The notes under the pieces: model-generated
What the model was told of the DNA's origin: nothing
The model's database searches: none
Seen by the model: only the letters and a program-made list of their open reading frames with translations
In this document: piece by piece, positions 1-8,477 of the stretch
Layout of the letters: every line of letters begins with the position of its first letter
How positions within the stretch are numbered: position 1 is the first letter of the stretch
Position numbers and translations under genes: made by a program
From: Amycolatopsis sp. GM8
GTDB taxonomy: Bacteria > Actinomycetota > Actinomycetes > Mycobacteriales > Pseudonocardiaceae
Direction: 5' to 3'
Length of the DNA: 64,000 bases
NCBI RefSeq assembly: GCF_021653975.1
Contig: NZ_JAJKFK010000001.1
Location: 434,001-498,000, forward strand

Positions 1-478
1 CCGGCTGGGCCGCCTGCTGGACGTGCTCGGCAGTGCGGTGCTGGTCACCCACTCCGCGGGCGGCCCGGTCGGCTGGCTCACGGCCAACGCGCGGCCGGAG
101 CTGGTCGCCGCGATCGCGGCGGTCGAGCCGATCGGTCCCCCGTTCGCGGAGTTCCCCGGGCTGGGCACGCTGACCTGGGGACTCACCAGCGCGCAGATCC
201 GGACCGACCCGCCCGCCGAGACGCCGGAAGACGTGCCCGGCCGGCGGATCCCCGGGCTGGCGGGCAAACCCGTCGCGGTGGTGACGGGTGGCGCGTCCGC
301 GTTCGCCGGGTTCGCGCCGCAGGTCGTCGAGTTCCTCACCGCGGCCGGCGCGCGGGCCGGGCAGCTGCACCTGCCCGATCACGGCGTCGAGGGCAACGGC
401 CACGGACTGATCTTCGAGCGCAATTCCGACGAGACCGTGACACCCGTCATCGACTGGATCGTGAAGGAGACGTCGTGA
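1..478 (+). CDS. alpha/beta hydrolase, C-terminal part
   Basis: The reading frame is open from the left edge, so the N-terminus lies outside the window. A nucleophile elbow (THSAGG, Ser about 28 bases past position 23) and a late His in GNGHGLIFE fit the alpha/beta hydrolase fold; the acidic residue is not certain. The stop codon overlaps the GTG of the following flavin monooxygenase (GTGA at 475-478), so the two are translationally coupled and probably act in one catabolic or tailoring step. The substrate cannot be told from the sequence. A lipase/esterase or a C-C hydrolase are both possible. Confidence 0.8.
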   Translation, partial: RLGRLLDVLGSAVLVTHSAGGPVGWLTANARPELVAAIAAVEPIGPPFAEFPGLGTLTWGLTSAQIRTDPPAETPEDVPGRRIPGLAGKPVAVVTGGASAFAGFAPQVVEFLTAAGARAGQLHLPDHGVEGNGHGLIFERNSDETVTPVIDWIVKETS

Positions 479-1647
479 ACGGCCTGCATGTCAGCGACGA
501 ATTCGACGCCCTCAACGCGCGGATCGACGAAATCGCCCCGGTGCTGCGGGACGAGGCGGAAAAGAGCGAGGAGCTGGGGCGGCTCACCGACCCGGTCGCC
601 GACGCCCTGCGCGACAGCGGCGCGTTCAAGATCGGCATCCCGCGTGAGCTGGGCGGGTACGAGTTCTCGCCGCGCCAGGTCATCGACACGATCACCAAGC
701 TCAGCTACGCGGACGCGTCCGCGGGCTGGGCGCTGATGGCGGTGCAGATGATCACCGGGACCACCGCCGCCTACATCGGACCGGAAGCGGCGGCGGAGCT
801 GTTTCCCGATGTCGAGGGCGACCGGTACGCGCTGATCGCCGGGCAGGGCACACGTCTGGGCAAGGCGGTCCGCGCCGACGGTGGCTACCGGGTCAGCGGG
901 CAGTGGGGGTTCGCGTCCGGCGTGTCGATGGCGAGCCACATCCACACCGCCGCGTTCTGCGAGGAAACGGGGCAGCCGCTGGTTTTCACGTTCCCCAAGG
1001 AGCAGGCGACGCTCGTCGACAACTGGGACGTAATGGGCCTGCGCGCGACCTACAGCATCGACTACGTGCTCGACGACCTGTTCGTGCCGTCGTCACACGT
1101 GTTCGAGATATCCACAATGGACCCGCGACAGGGCGGGGCGATCTACCGGCTCGGCATCGCGAACCTCGCCGGGATCTGCCACAACGGCTGGGCGATCGGT
1201 GTCGGCCGCCGGATGCTCGACGAGCTGAAGATCCTGGCGGCGAAGAAGACCGGCACACCCGGATCCACTGTGGACACCGGTCAGTTCCACGCCGAGTACG
1301 CGCAGGCCGAGGCGAAACTGCGCGCGGCGGCCGCGTGGACGAGGGAAGTCTGGGCGGACAACGAGGAAACTCTCGACCGCGGCGAGCTGCTGTCGACGGA
1401 GCAGGAGACGCTGACCCGGCTGGCGCTCAACCACACCACGTGGGCGGTGCAGGCCGTCGGCGCGGCGGCCTACAAATGGGGCGGCACAACGGCTTTACGC
1501 CGGGGCGACCTCCAACGCTACTTCCGCGACCTCAACGCCGGGACGCAGCACGTGACCTCCGGCCCGGTGGTGCTACAAGGCTGCGGCAAATGGCTCGCCG
1601 ACCTCGCGCCCGACGCACACTGGGTCTTCCTCGAACTACAGGGCTAA
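475..1647 (+). CDS. flavin-dependent monooxygenase of the acyl-CoA dehydrogenase fold
   Basis: This 390-residue protein resembles the two-component flavin monooxygenases that share the acyl-CoA dehydrogenase fold (HsaA/DszC-like group), which use reduced flavin supplied by a separate reductase to hydroxylate aromatic or heteroatom substrates. Supporting features are the length, the N-terminal helical domain ending in an RELGG-type turn near residue 58, the central beta domain (QWGFASG near residue 145) and the long helical C-terminus. No reductase partner is seen in the window. The GTG start overlaps the stop of the hydrolase upstream, and the stop overlaps the convergent peptidase by 4 nt. 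A true acyl-CoA dehydrogenase is the alternative, but the typical catalytic Glu context is not visible. Confidence 0.7.
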   Translation: MNGLHVSDEFDALNARIDEIAPVLRDEAEKSEELGRLTDPVADALRDSGAFKIGIPRELGGYEFSPRQVIDTITKLSYADASAGWALMAVQMITGTTAAYIGPEAAAELFPDVEGDRYALIAGQGTRLGKAVRADGGYRVSGQWGFASGVSMASHIHTAAFCEETGQPLVFTFPKEQATLVDNWDVMGLRATYSIDYVLDDLFVPSSHVFEISTMDPRQGGAIYRLGIANLAGICHNGWAIGVGRRMLDELKILAAKKTGTPGSTVDTGQFHAEYAQAEAKLRAAAAWTREVWADNEETLDRGELLSTEQETLTRLALNHTTWAVQAVGAAAYKWGGTTALRRGDLQRYFRDLNAGTQHVTSGPVVLQGCGKWLADLAPDAHWVFLELQG

Positions 1648-3560
1648 AGGTTCTCCACCACGACAGGTTCGATGCCCTCGCCCGGCGGCAACGGGAAACC
1701 GAGGATCTGACTGTAGAAACTCAACTCCGCCTCCAGCGCGCGGTGCATGTTCTCCGCGCGCCGGAAACCGTGCTGCTCGCCGGGAAAGAGCACGTACGCG
1801 ACGGGAAGTTCCCGCTCCCGCAACGCGTTCACGATCAGCTCGGACTGGTTGGGCGGCACCACCGGGTCGTCCGCGCCCTGCAAAACCAGCAGTGGCCGGG
1901 AAAACCGGTCGATGTGGTGGATCGGCGACCGCTCGGCGTACACGTCGCTCGCCTGCGGGTACGGGCCGACAAGCCGGTCCAGGTAGCGGCTTTCGAACTT
2001 GTGCGTGTCCGCCGCCAGCACCGCCAGGTCGGCGATCCCATAGAGGTCTGTACCACCGGCGAACGGCGTGTCCTCCCGCGCGAGCGCGGCCAACGTCGTG
2101 TAGCCACCCGCAGAACCGCCGCGGATCAGCAACTTCTCGCCGTCCACCCGGCCCTGCGCGGCGAGCCACCGCGCGGCGGCGAGGCAGTCGTCAACGTCGA
2201 CCACACCCCACTCGCCGAGCAACTGCTCGCGGAACGCGCGGCCGAATCCCGTGGAACCACCGTGGTTCACCGCGACGACACCGAACCCGCGGCTCGTCCA
2301 GAACTGCACGGCCGGCGACAGCACGGGCACCGCGCTCGCCGTGGGACCGCCGTGGATCATCACGATCAGCGGCGGGCGAGCGCCCTCCGGGCCGTCGAAC
2401 TCCGGGTTCGCGGGCGGGTAGAACAGGCCGTGCGCCGTCCGCTCGCCCGAGGGGAACGAGATCGCCTCCGGCACCGAGACGTACGCCGGATCGACGCCCA
2501 GCTCGCGCGGCGCGCGCAGGGTCCGCACGGATCCCTTGGCGGACACCAGGAACGCGCCCGGTTCCGCGGTGGGCGAGCCCGCGAGCACCACGACCTCGTC
2601 CGGACCCGCCGCGCGGATCGCGGAAATCGCGGAGAACGGCACGTCGAGGTCGGTCACCTCACCGTGTTCGGCGAGCGCGAGCCCGTCGTACCCGCCCGAC
2701 CAGCGCGCGAACACGATCCGCCCGTCCGGCAGCGGCACGTAACGCCGGGTGCCCAGCCGCCAGCCGGGCACGCCGATCTCCGCGTCCAGCACGATCACCG
2801 GTTCGACCCCGGCCGGCGACCAGCGGTACAGGTTCCACCAGCCGGTGCGGTCGGACAGGAAGAGGAGGCTGCCGTCCGCCTGCCAGCGCGGTTCGGACAC
2901 CGACTCCCCCGGCCCGCCGGCGACGACCGTTTCCTCGCCGGTGCCGAGGTTCCGCACGGTCAGCACCGTGTCGTCCCACGGCATCGACGGGTGGTCCCAG
3001 GAAATCCACGCGAGCGCCTGCCCGTCGGGAGAAAACCTCGGGCTGGCAACGAAATCGGGTCCGCTGACGAGCACCTCGGGCTCGCCGGGCCGGTGCGCGG
3101 GCAGGCGCACGATCTCGTTGCGGACGCCGTCGCCATGGCGTTCCCGCACCGCGACGAGGAACGCGCCGTCCGGGCTGAGGTCACCGTCGGCGAACCGGTC
3201 ACCGCGCGGCGTCCCGGGTTCCGGCGTGAGCGGCTCGAGCTCGCCGCCGAGCCGGTACAGCCGCTGATCACTCCAGTTCGCGAACCACACGACGCCGTCG
3301 CGGACCCACCAGTCGCCGCCGCCGTACTCGTGCACCGACGTGCGCGCGTCGAAGCCGTCGGGCAGCAACTCGGTCGTTGTGCCGTCGGCGTCGCGGCGGA
3401 TGATCTGGTTGCGGCCACCTTCCGCGGGCCGCCGCTCGGACCACACGACGGCGTCGCCGTCGACCTGGACATCGGACAGTTGCACGGCGGCCCCGGTCAC
3501 CAGCCCGGCGGTGACCGGCGTGGCCCAGGACCCGAACGCGGAGATCTGCACGAGGCCCAC
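1644..3560 (-). CDS. S9 family (acylaminoacyl-peptidase-like) serine peptidase
   Basis: The 638-residue protein has an N-terminal beta-propeller of TolB/PD40-like repeats and a C-terminal alpha/beta hydrolase domain. The catalytic triad is visible: Ser in GGSAGGYTT, Asp in GADDPVVPP and His in GEQHGF. This is the prolyl-oligopeptidase clan, most like the S9C dipeptidyl/acylaminoacyl peptidases, which are cytoplasmic and cleave short peptides or esters. I placed the start at the GTG at 3560 (VGLVQISAFGSW) because the upstream frame, although open to 3785, has no family-like sequence. No signal peptide is present. A second S9 peptidase of a different subfamily lies at 12400. Confidence 0.85.
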   Translation of the reverse strand: MGLVQISAFGSWATPVTAGLVTGAAVQLSDVQVDGDAVVWSERRPAEGGRNQIIRRDADGTTTELLPDGFDARTSVHEYGGGDWWVRDGVVWFANWSDQRLYRLGGELEPLTPEPGTPRGDRFADGDLSPDGAFLVAVRERHGDGVRNEIVRLPAHRPGEPEVLVSGPDFVASPRFSPDGQALAWISWDHPSMPWDDTVLTVRNLGTGEETVVAGGPGESVSEPRWQADGSLLFLSDRTGWWNLYRWSPAGVEPVIVLDAEIGVPGWRLGTRRYVPLPDGRIVFARWSGGYDGLALAEHGEVTDLDVPFSAISAIRAAGPDEVVVLAGSPTAEPGAFLVSAKGSVRTLRAPRELGVDPAYVSVPEAISFPSGERTAHGLFYPPANPEFDGPEGARPPLIVMIHGGPTASAVPVLSPAVQFWTSRGFGVVAVNHGGSTGFGRAFREQLLGEWGVVDVDDCLAAARWLAAQGRVDGEKLLIRGGSAGGYTTLAALAREDTPFAGGTDLYGIADLAVLAADTHKFESRYLDRLVGPYPQASDVYAERSPIHHIDRFSRPLLVLQGADDPVVPPNQSELIVNALRERELPVAYVLFPGEQHGFRRAENMHRALEAELSFYSQILGFPLPPGEGIEPVVVENL

Positions 3561-3642
3561 GCTAACGGCTTGCGAAGCACTGGGCTGCCCGCCCGCGCGG
3601 CCGTACCGATAGATTGCCGCCGCAACCGGCCTGAGGGGGACC

Positions 3643-4248
3643 ATGAAAACGGAACAATCGCCCGAGCGGCTCGTGTTCTTCTCCGACGCCGTGGTCGCCA
3701 TCGCGCTCACTCTGCTCGTGCTGCCGCTGGTCGACATCGTGCCGGAGCTGGTCGCGAGCAACGGCCGGCCGGTCGACGCGTTCACCGAGCACCAGTGGCA
3801 GTTCTACAGCTTCCTGCTCAGTTTCGTGGTGATCGGCCGGCAGTGGCTGGCGCACCACAAGCTGTTCGGGCAGGTCCGCGCCTACAACCGGGCGCTGCTG
3901 TGGCTGAACCTGATCTGGCTGCTGTCGATCGCCGCGCTGCCGTTCCCGACCGAGATGATCGGCGCGTTCGGCACCGACCATTTCACGACGGTGCTCTACG
4001 TCGGCGCGACCCTGTTCAGCAGCGCGATGCTGTCGGCGATGCTGCTGCTGATCCGCGGGAACCCGGAACTGACTGCGCATCCCGGCGGGATCACCGACCG
4101 GTGGCGGATGGACTCCGTCGGCAGCACGCTCGCGCTGGTCGTCGGGTTCGTCCTGGTGCTGCTGGTGCCGGCGGCCAGCTACTACGTGCTGCTACTGCTT
4201 GCGGTGCCGCCGCAGATCGCCCGGATCCGCTACGGCCGCGACGGCTGA
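3643..4248 (+). CDS. TMEM175/DUF1211-like membrane protein
   Basis: This 201-residue polytopic membrane protein carries, in its first helix, the RLVFFSDAVVAIALTLL signature of the TMEM175 family (conserved FSD, residues about 13-15). Bacterial members of this length have six transmembrane helices and assemble as tetrameric potassium-permeable channels that lack the classic selectivity filter. About five to six hydrophobic segments are visible here. It is preceded by a good ribosome site (GAGGGG) 7-8 nt before the ATG. It is probably its own unit, followed about 70 nt later by a GT87 gene on the same strand. Confidence 0.8.
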   Translation: MKTEQSPERLVFFSDAVVAIALTLLVLPLVDIVPELVASNGRPVDAFTEHQWQFYSFLLSFVVIGRQWLAHHKLFGQVRAYNRALLWLNLIWLLSIAALPFPTEMIGAFGTDHFTTVLYVGATLFSSAMLSAMLLLIRGNPELTAHPGGITDRWRMDSVGSTLALVVGFVLVLLVPAASYYVLLLLAVPPQIARIRYGRDG

Positions 4249-4316
4249 GTGCGGGCGACCACACCCGGCAGCACCGAAGCCCGCGGTCCGGACACCACCC
4301 CCTAAAGTGTCGGACG

Positions 4317-5549
4317 ATGCGTAAACACCTATGGGTCATCCCCGTGCTGTGCGCTGTGTGGCTGTTCTTCGCGTTCCGCGGGATGTTCAGCGCCATGCCG
4401 ACGCGGCCGCAGATCGACCTGGAGGTCTACCGCTACGGGGTCCAGGCCTGGTGGGACGATCACAGCCTGTACGGCACGCTGCCCCCGGTCGCGAACGGCG
4501 CGGAACTGCCGTTCGTGTACCCGCCGTTCGCGGTGCTCGTGCTCAGCCCGCTGGTCCTGCTGCCGTGGGACGCCGCCGTCGTCACGCTCTACGTGCTGAG
4601 CACGATCTGCCTGGCCCTCACGCTGTACCTGGTGTCGCGCGTCGCGTGGCCGCCGCTGGGCCGCACCGGCGGGATCATCGTGGCCTCGATCGGGCTGCCG
4701 CTGACCGTGTTCCTGGAGCCGGTCAGCCAGACCTACCAGTTCGGGCAGGTCAGCCTGATCATGATGGCGCTGGTGGCGATCGACTGCCTCGCCGGGAAGA
4801 CGTTGTGGCCGCGCGGGTTCGGTATCGGCCTGGCCGCCGCGCTGAAGCTCACGCCCGCCGCGTTCGTGCTGTTCTTCTTGATCCGTAAGGACTACCGGTC
4901 CGCGGCGCGGGCGGGCATCACGTTCGCCGCCGCCGCGGGCATCGGGTTCATCGTCGACTTCCATGCGTCGGTCCAGTACTGGTTCAAGGGCGGCCTGTCC
5001 GGCGGCGGCGTCAGCGGGACAGCGTTCAAGACAAACCAGACAATCGAGGCGGTCATCGTCCGCACCGGGCTGTCGGGCGCGGCCGAGAAGGCCGTGTGGA
5101 TCGTCCTGATCATCGCGCTGGTCGGGGTGGTCGCGCTGGCGATGCGCCAGGCCGGTCCCGCGCTCGCGCTGATGGCGAACGCCGGGCTGACGCTGCTCGT
5201 CTCGCCGACCTCGTGGTCGCACTACTACGTGTGGGTCGCGCCGGCGCTACTGGTGCTGCTCGCCTACGGCGCGCGGCGGGTCTGGGAACGGTCGTGGCTG
5301 GCGGCGGCGTGGTTCGCGTGGGCCGCGCTGACCGCGACGTTCTTCTACCTCGCGCCGTTCCACCAGTTGCCGGACACCGACTTCCCGGTCGTGCACGTCC
5401 ACTGGGAGTGGCTGCAGCAGCTGTCGGCGGCGACGTATCCGCTGGTCGGGGTCGCGCTGCTGCTCGCGTTCGCCATCCCGCGCCTACGCCGGCCGGAGCC
5501 GGTGCTGCTGCCGCCGCTGGAGCAGCCGGTCGAGGCGGTCAATCGCTGA
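4317..5549 (+). CDS. GT87 polyprenol-phosphate-mannose mannosyltransferase
   Basis: The 410-residue integral membrane protein has about ten hydrophobic segments and GT87 hallmarks: an acidic first extracytoplasmic loop (QIDLEVYRYG, about residues 30-39), FVYPPFAVLVLSP, a YQFGQVSL segment and a KLTPAAF segment. GT87 enzymes such as PimE and MptB relatives transfer mannose from polyprenol-phosphate-mannose to phosphoinositol mannosides or cell-wall glycans on the outer face of the membrane. The ATG at 4317 is the first codon with family-like sequence; the same frame runs open far upstream but that part is non-coding. A second GT87 protein is encoded at 21912, suggesting related but separate acceptors. 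Confidence 0.82.
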   Translation: MRKHLWVIPVLCAVWLFFAFRGMFSAMPTRPQIDLEVYRYGVQAWWDDHSLYGTLPPVANGAELPFVYPPFAVLVLSPLVLLPWDAAVVTLYVLSTICLALTLYLVSRVAWPPLGRTGGIIVASIGLPLTVFLEPVSQTYQFGQVSLIMMALVAIDCLAGKTLWPRGFGIGLAAALKLTPAAFVLFFLIRKDYRSAARAGITFAAAAGIGFIVDFHASVQYWFKGGLSGGGVSGTAFKTNQTIEAVIVRTGLSGAAEKAVWIVLIIALVGVVALAMRQAGPALALMANAGLTLLVSPTSWSHYYVWVAPALLVLLAYGARRVWERSWLAAAWFAWAALTATFFYLAPFHQLPDTDFPVVHVHWEWLQQLSAATYPLVGVALLLAFAIPRLRRPEPVLLPPLEQPVEAVNR

Positions 5550-5553
5550 CCGG

Positions 5554-6744
5554 CTAGGCCCGTAGCGCGCCGCGGCGGCGCTGCCAGTCCGTCACCGCGT
5601 CACAGCCCGCGTCGATTTCCGCACGCAGCAAGGCGGTTTGCTGTTCGAGCAGTTCCGCGCCGAGCACCTTGCTGTCCTCCAGCGCGGCGAGCGCTTCCCA
5701 CGGGGTGGCGCACAGGGTGCCCACTTCCTCGCCCTCGGGCGGCGGGGTCAGCCCGTCCTCGATCCCGGCCCGGCCCGCCGCGAGCAGCGCCGCGACCACG
5801 AGATGCACCTGCGCGTCCGCGCCCGCGAAGCGGAACTCCAGCCGTCGCCCGGCGCCATGCCCCGCGATGCGCACCGAAGCGGTCCGATCGTCTGTGCCCC
5901 AACGGATCGAGCGCGGCGAGAACGGGCCCGTGCGCAGCCGCACGTAGCTGTTCCAGGTCGGCGCCCAGATCGCGGTGAGCGCCCTGGCCTCCCGCAGCAC
6001 GCCGGCCAGGAACGCTTCCGGCGTGGGCGGCGTCAAGGAAAGGTGCACGTGACAGGAGTTGCCCTGGCCGGTCCGCGGCGCGGCGAGATAGCTCGCGGTC
6101 ACGCCGTGTTCGGCGGCGGTGGCGCGCACGATGAGCTGCTGCAGCATGGCGTCGTCGCACGCGGCGAGCGCATCCCGGTGCCGCAGCACGATTTCGTACT
6201 GTCCCGGATGGCATTCCCCGCGCGCGGACTCGACGCGAAGCGGTGCCAGTTTCGCGCGCAGGTCCTTGAGTAGCGGCCGTAACCGCTCGGTGCCACCGAC
6301 CGCGTAGTCGACTCCATGTGCGGTCAGCGGTTCCCCGCCGTCGAGGAATGTCACCTCGTGCTCGATGCCCACGGACGGCACGAAACCCAGTTCCGCCAAG
6401 GCCCGCAGCTCGTCGGTCAGCACCTGCCTCGGGGCGACGCGCACGGGCTCGCCGCTGGGCCATTCGACATCGCACACGACCGCGTACACACCGTCCTCGA
6501 CCGGTGTCACGCGCGCGAAGTCGGGTCGCATCCGTAAGTCCCCGTAACCGCCGAGATAGCGTGACAGCGTCTCGACGGGTTCTCGCTCGGGAGTCCAGGC
6601 GAAAACATAGGTGCACATGCCGTAGCCGTTTTCGAGCACTTCCTCGTCGACGAAGTCCCGGGACAGCTCGACGGCCGCGAACCGCGCGTGCGGATCCGGC
6701 ACCAGCAACAGAACGTGCGACGCGTCGTCCGGCAGCGTACTCAC
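5554..6744 (-). CDS. glutamine-synthetase-like ATP-dependent amide ligase in siderophore operon
   Basis: The 396-residue protein has the catalytic core of the GlnA family: GIEHEVTF (metal-binding Glu), ECHPGQYEI, NSCHVHLSL (the HxH substrate/metal segment), NSYVRL, DDRTASVRI and RLEFRFAGADA. These residues look intact, so it should form a gamma-glutamyl or similar acyl-phosphate and transfer it to an amine. The GTG start at 6744 overlaps the TGA of the IucA/IucC gene, making it the last gene of the iron-regulated siderophore operon. Its role there is unknown. Since no acyl-CoA transferase of the DesC type is present, I infer that it acylates the diamine or hydroxylamine, or caps the product. 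It is unlikely to be the housekeeping glutamine synthetase. Confidence 0.82.
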   Translation of the reverse strand: MSTLPDDASHVLLLVPDPHARFAAVELSRDFVDEEVLENGYGMCTYVFAWTPEREPVETLSRYLGGYGDLRMRPDFARVTPVEDGVYAVVCDVEWPSGEPVRVAPRQVLTDELRALAELGFVPSVGIEHEVTFLDGGEPLTAHGVDYAVGGTERLRPLLKDLRAKLAPLRVESARGECHPGQYEIVLRHRDALAACDDAMLQQLIVRATAAEHGVTASYLAAPRTGQGNSCHVHLSLTPPTPEAFLAGVLREARALTAIWAPTWNSYVRLRTGPFSPRSIRWGTDDRTASVRIAGHGAGRRLEFRFAGADAQVHLVVAALLAAGRAGIEDGLTPPPEGEEVGTLCATPWEALAALEDSKVLGAELLEQQTALLRAEIDAGCDAVTDWQRRRGALRA

Positions 6745-8477
6745 CACGCACCGCCGGGATCGGGGCTGTGCAAGGGATTGGGCACCCGTCCCCAGCGGAC
6801 GTCGAACTCGTCGTCCCGCTCGACCTTGTCGAACCCACCGCCTGCCAGGTGTTCCCGGTTCAGCGTGACCCGCTCCACGTCCGGCGCGAACAGGCGGCAC
6901 GCGTCGAACCGTGCCGCGACGTCGGGATTTTCCTTGCGGTAGCGGGTAACGACGTCACGGACCAGCGCCCAGAACCGGGGCCGCGGGAAGCCGAGATCGT
7001 CGAACAGGATCTCCGCCCAGAACCGCAGCTGCCCCGAGAACACCGAGCTGAACAGGGACTGCGCGAGCAGATGTGCCGGCCAGCGCAGCATTTCCGCCTC
7101 CGGGTCAAGCAGCCGGTAGCAGTCCAGGTCCTCGTCGAGCAGGTCCACGCCCTGCGCGAAGTCCTTGATCGCGACGCGCAGCGGGCACCCCTGGTCGTCC
7201 ACGATGAGGATCAGGTTCTGGCCGTGCGGACAGAATCCGACGCCGTAGCGCAGCAACCACTGCAGCAGCGGGGTCAGCAGGAGATCGAAGATCCTTACGC
7301 ACCACTCCTCGGTTTCGAGGCCGCTGCGCCGGATCAGCTCAGTGAGCACGGCGTTGCCCTCGGGATCACGATAGGTCAGGGCCGCGAATGAAAGCGCCTG
7401 CTCACCGTCGGCCAGCTTGGCGGAAAGGGGTTCTCGCCAGAGCGCGCCGAGGGTTTCGTGGAACCGGTAGGGCAGCTCTTCGAGTGCGCCGAAGATCGGA
7501 TGGCGCACGGACACGCTCGCCACCTCACCGAGCAGCTCGAACCGGTATTCCCGCGACAGCAACGGATCTTGGGCGTCGAGCCGCTTGAGCCAGGTCGTGA
7601 CCGCGGGCGCGGCGAGCGTCGCCGCGGAGGCCAAGCCGCGGTAGACGAGCGTGTTGCGCACCGACACGGCGGTCTTCACGTCGTGCCGGCCGGGAGTGGT
7701 CATGTTCGCCAGCGTGCGGACCGTCTGATGTGGACGGTACTCGTCGTGGCTTTCGCCGAGGTCGATCAGTATGCCGGTCGCGAGCTCACCGGCGTAGAGG
7801 GTGCCGATGATCTCGTCCGCCTGCCAGGGATGAACCGGCACGAACACATACTCGGCTGGGTTGGCCTTTTCCTGGAATTCGGCGAACTGGTCGGCGTCCA
7901 GTTCCTGTCGCAGCAGCGTTTCCTCGTCCAGATCCGCGATGGACCGGAACCGCGCGTGCGCGCGGTGCACGGCGAACCACCGGATCGGGAACGGCTTCCC
8001 CGCCTCGGGCGCGTAGTTCTCCCTGTCCCGCAAGGAAAATCCGACCCTACCCTTGTTGACGACGATACGCGGATGGCCGGTCAGCTTCCCGTCCGCCACG
8101 TTGTAGTCCATCGTGGACAGTTCCGCCGCGCTCGGCGCGTGCTCGAGGCGGGCGGCTTCGTTCGCGACCGTGGAAGTGAGTTCCGACAACACATCCGCCA
8201 GCCGCAATCCGGACAGGCCGAGCGTGCTGCGCGCGTCCACGATGAGAGTGCGCGGATCATCGGCCGGAATTCCCTGCCGGGTAGCCGTTCCCGGCGCGAC
8301 GGTCCACGAGTCGAACGCGCCCCGGCGGGCCTGGAACTCGTAGACCACATCGTCGGGCAGGTGCAGCCGCCAGCCGTTTTCGGTGGGCTCGGGCTCGAAC
8401 AGCCCTTCGTAGGACAGTTCGCCGAGCATCTTGTGCACGATCAGCGCACCGGCCGCGCGCCAAGCCTGGTCGCTCAT
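6741..8477 (-). CDS. IucA/IucC-family siderophore synthetase (DesD-like)
   Basis: This 578-residue enzyme belongs to the NRPS-independent siderophore synthetases, which adenylate a carboxylate and condense it with an amine or hydroxylamine. Typical motifs are visible: VPVHPWQADEI near residue 185, KTAVSVRNTL near residue 243, FCPHGQNLILI in the ATP-binding region and AIKDFAQGVD. Length and sequence are closest to the DesD type (C), which oligomerises and macrocyclises hydroxamate monomers. The ATG overlaps the stop of the N-hydroxylase upstream (ATGA) and its own TGA overlaps the next start, so the operon is tightly coupled. The open frame upstream to 8903 is antisense to nothing real and was excluded. 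Confidence 0.92.
   Translation of the reverse strand: MSDQAWRAAGALIVHKMLGELSYEGLFEPEPTENGWRLHLPDDVVYEFQARRGAFDSWTVAPGTATRQGIPADDPRTLIVDARSTLGLSGLRLADVLSELTSTVANEAARLEHAPSAAELSTMDYNVADGKLTGHPRIVVNKGRVGFSLRDRENYAPEAGKPFPIRWFAVHRAHARFRSIADLDEETLLRQELDADQFAEFQEKANPAEYVFVPVHPWQADEIIGTLYAGELATGILIDLGESHDEYRPHQTVRTLANMTTPGRHDVKTAVSVRNTLVYRGLASAATLAAPAVTTWLKRLDAQDPLLSREYRFELLGEVASVSVRHPIFGALEELPYRFHETLGALWREPLSAKLADGEQALSFAALTYRDPEGNAVLTELIRRSGLETEEWCVRIFDLLLTPLLQWLLRYGVGFCPHGQNLILIVDDQGCPLRVAIKDFAQGVDLLDEDLDCYRLLDPEAEMLRWPAHLLAQSLFSSVFSGQLRFWAEILFDDLGFPRPRFWALVRDVVTRYRKENPDVAARFDACRLFAPDVERVTLNREHLAGGGFDKVERDDEFDVRWGRVPNPLHSPDPGGAW

Noticed and set aside
903-5549. A 1548-codon open frame on the plus strand
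   Set aside because: Only its last 410 codons (from 4317) are a real gene. The rest runs through the flavin monooxygenase out of frame and antisense to the S9 peptidase; it is Arg/Gly/Ala-rich without family likeness, as expected at high GC.
5554-6744. Housekeeping glutamine synthetase
   Set aside because: Shorter than GlnA1, coupled to a siderophore synthetase gene and under an iron box; more likely a specialised ligase.
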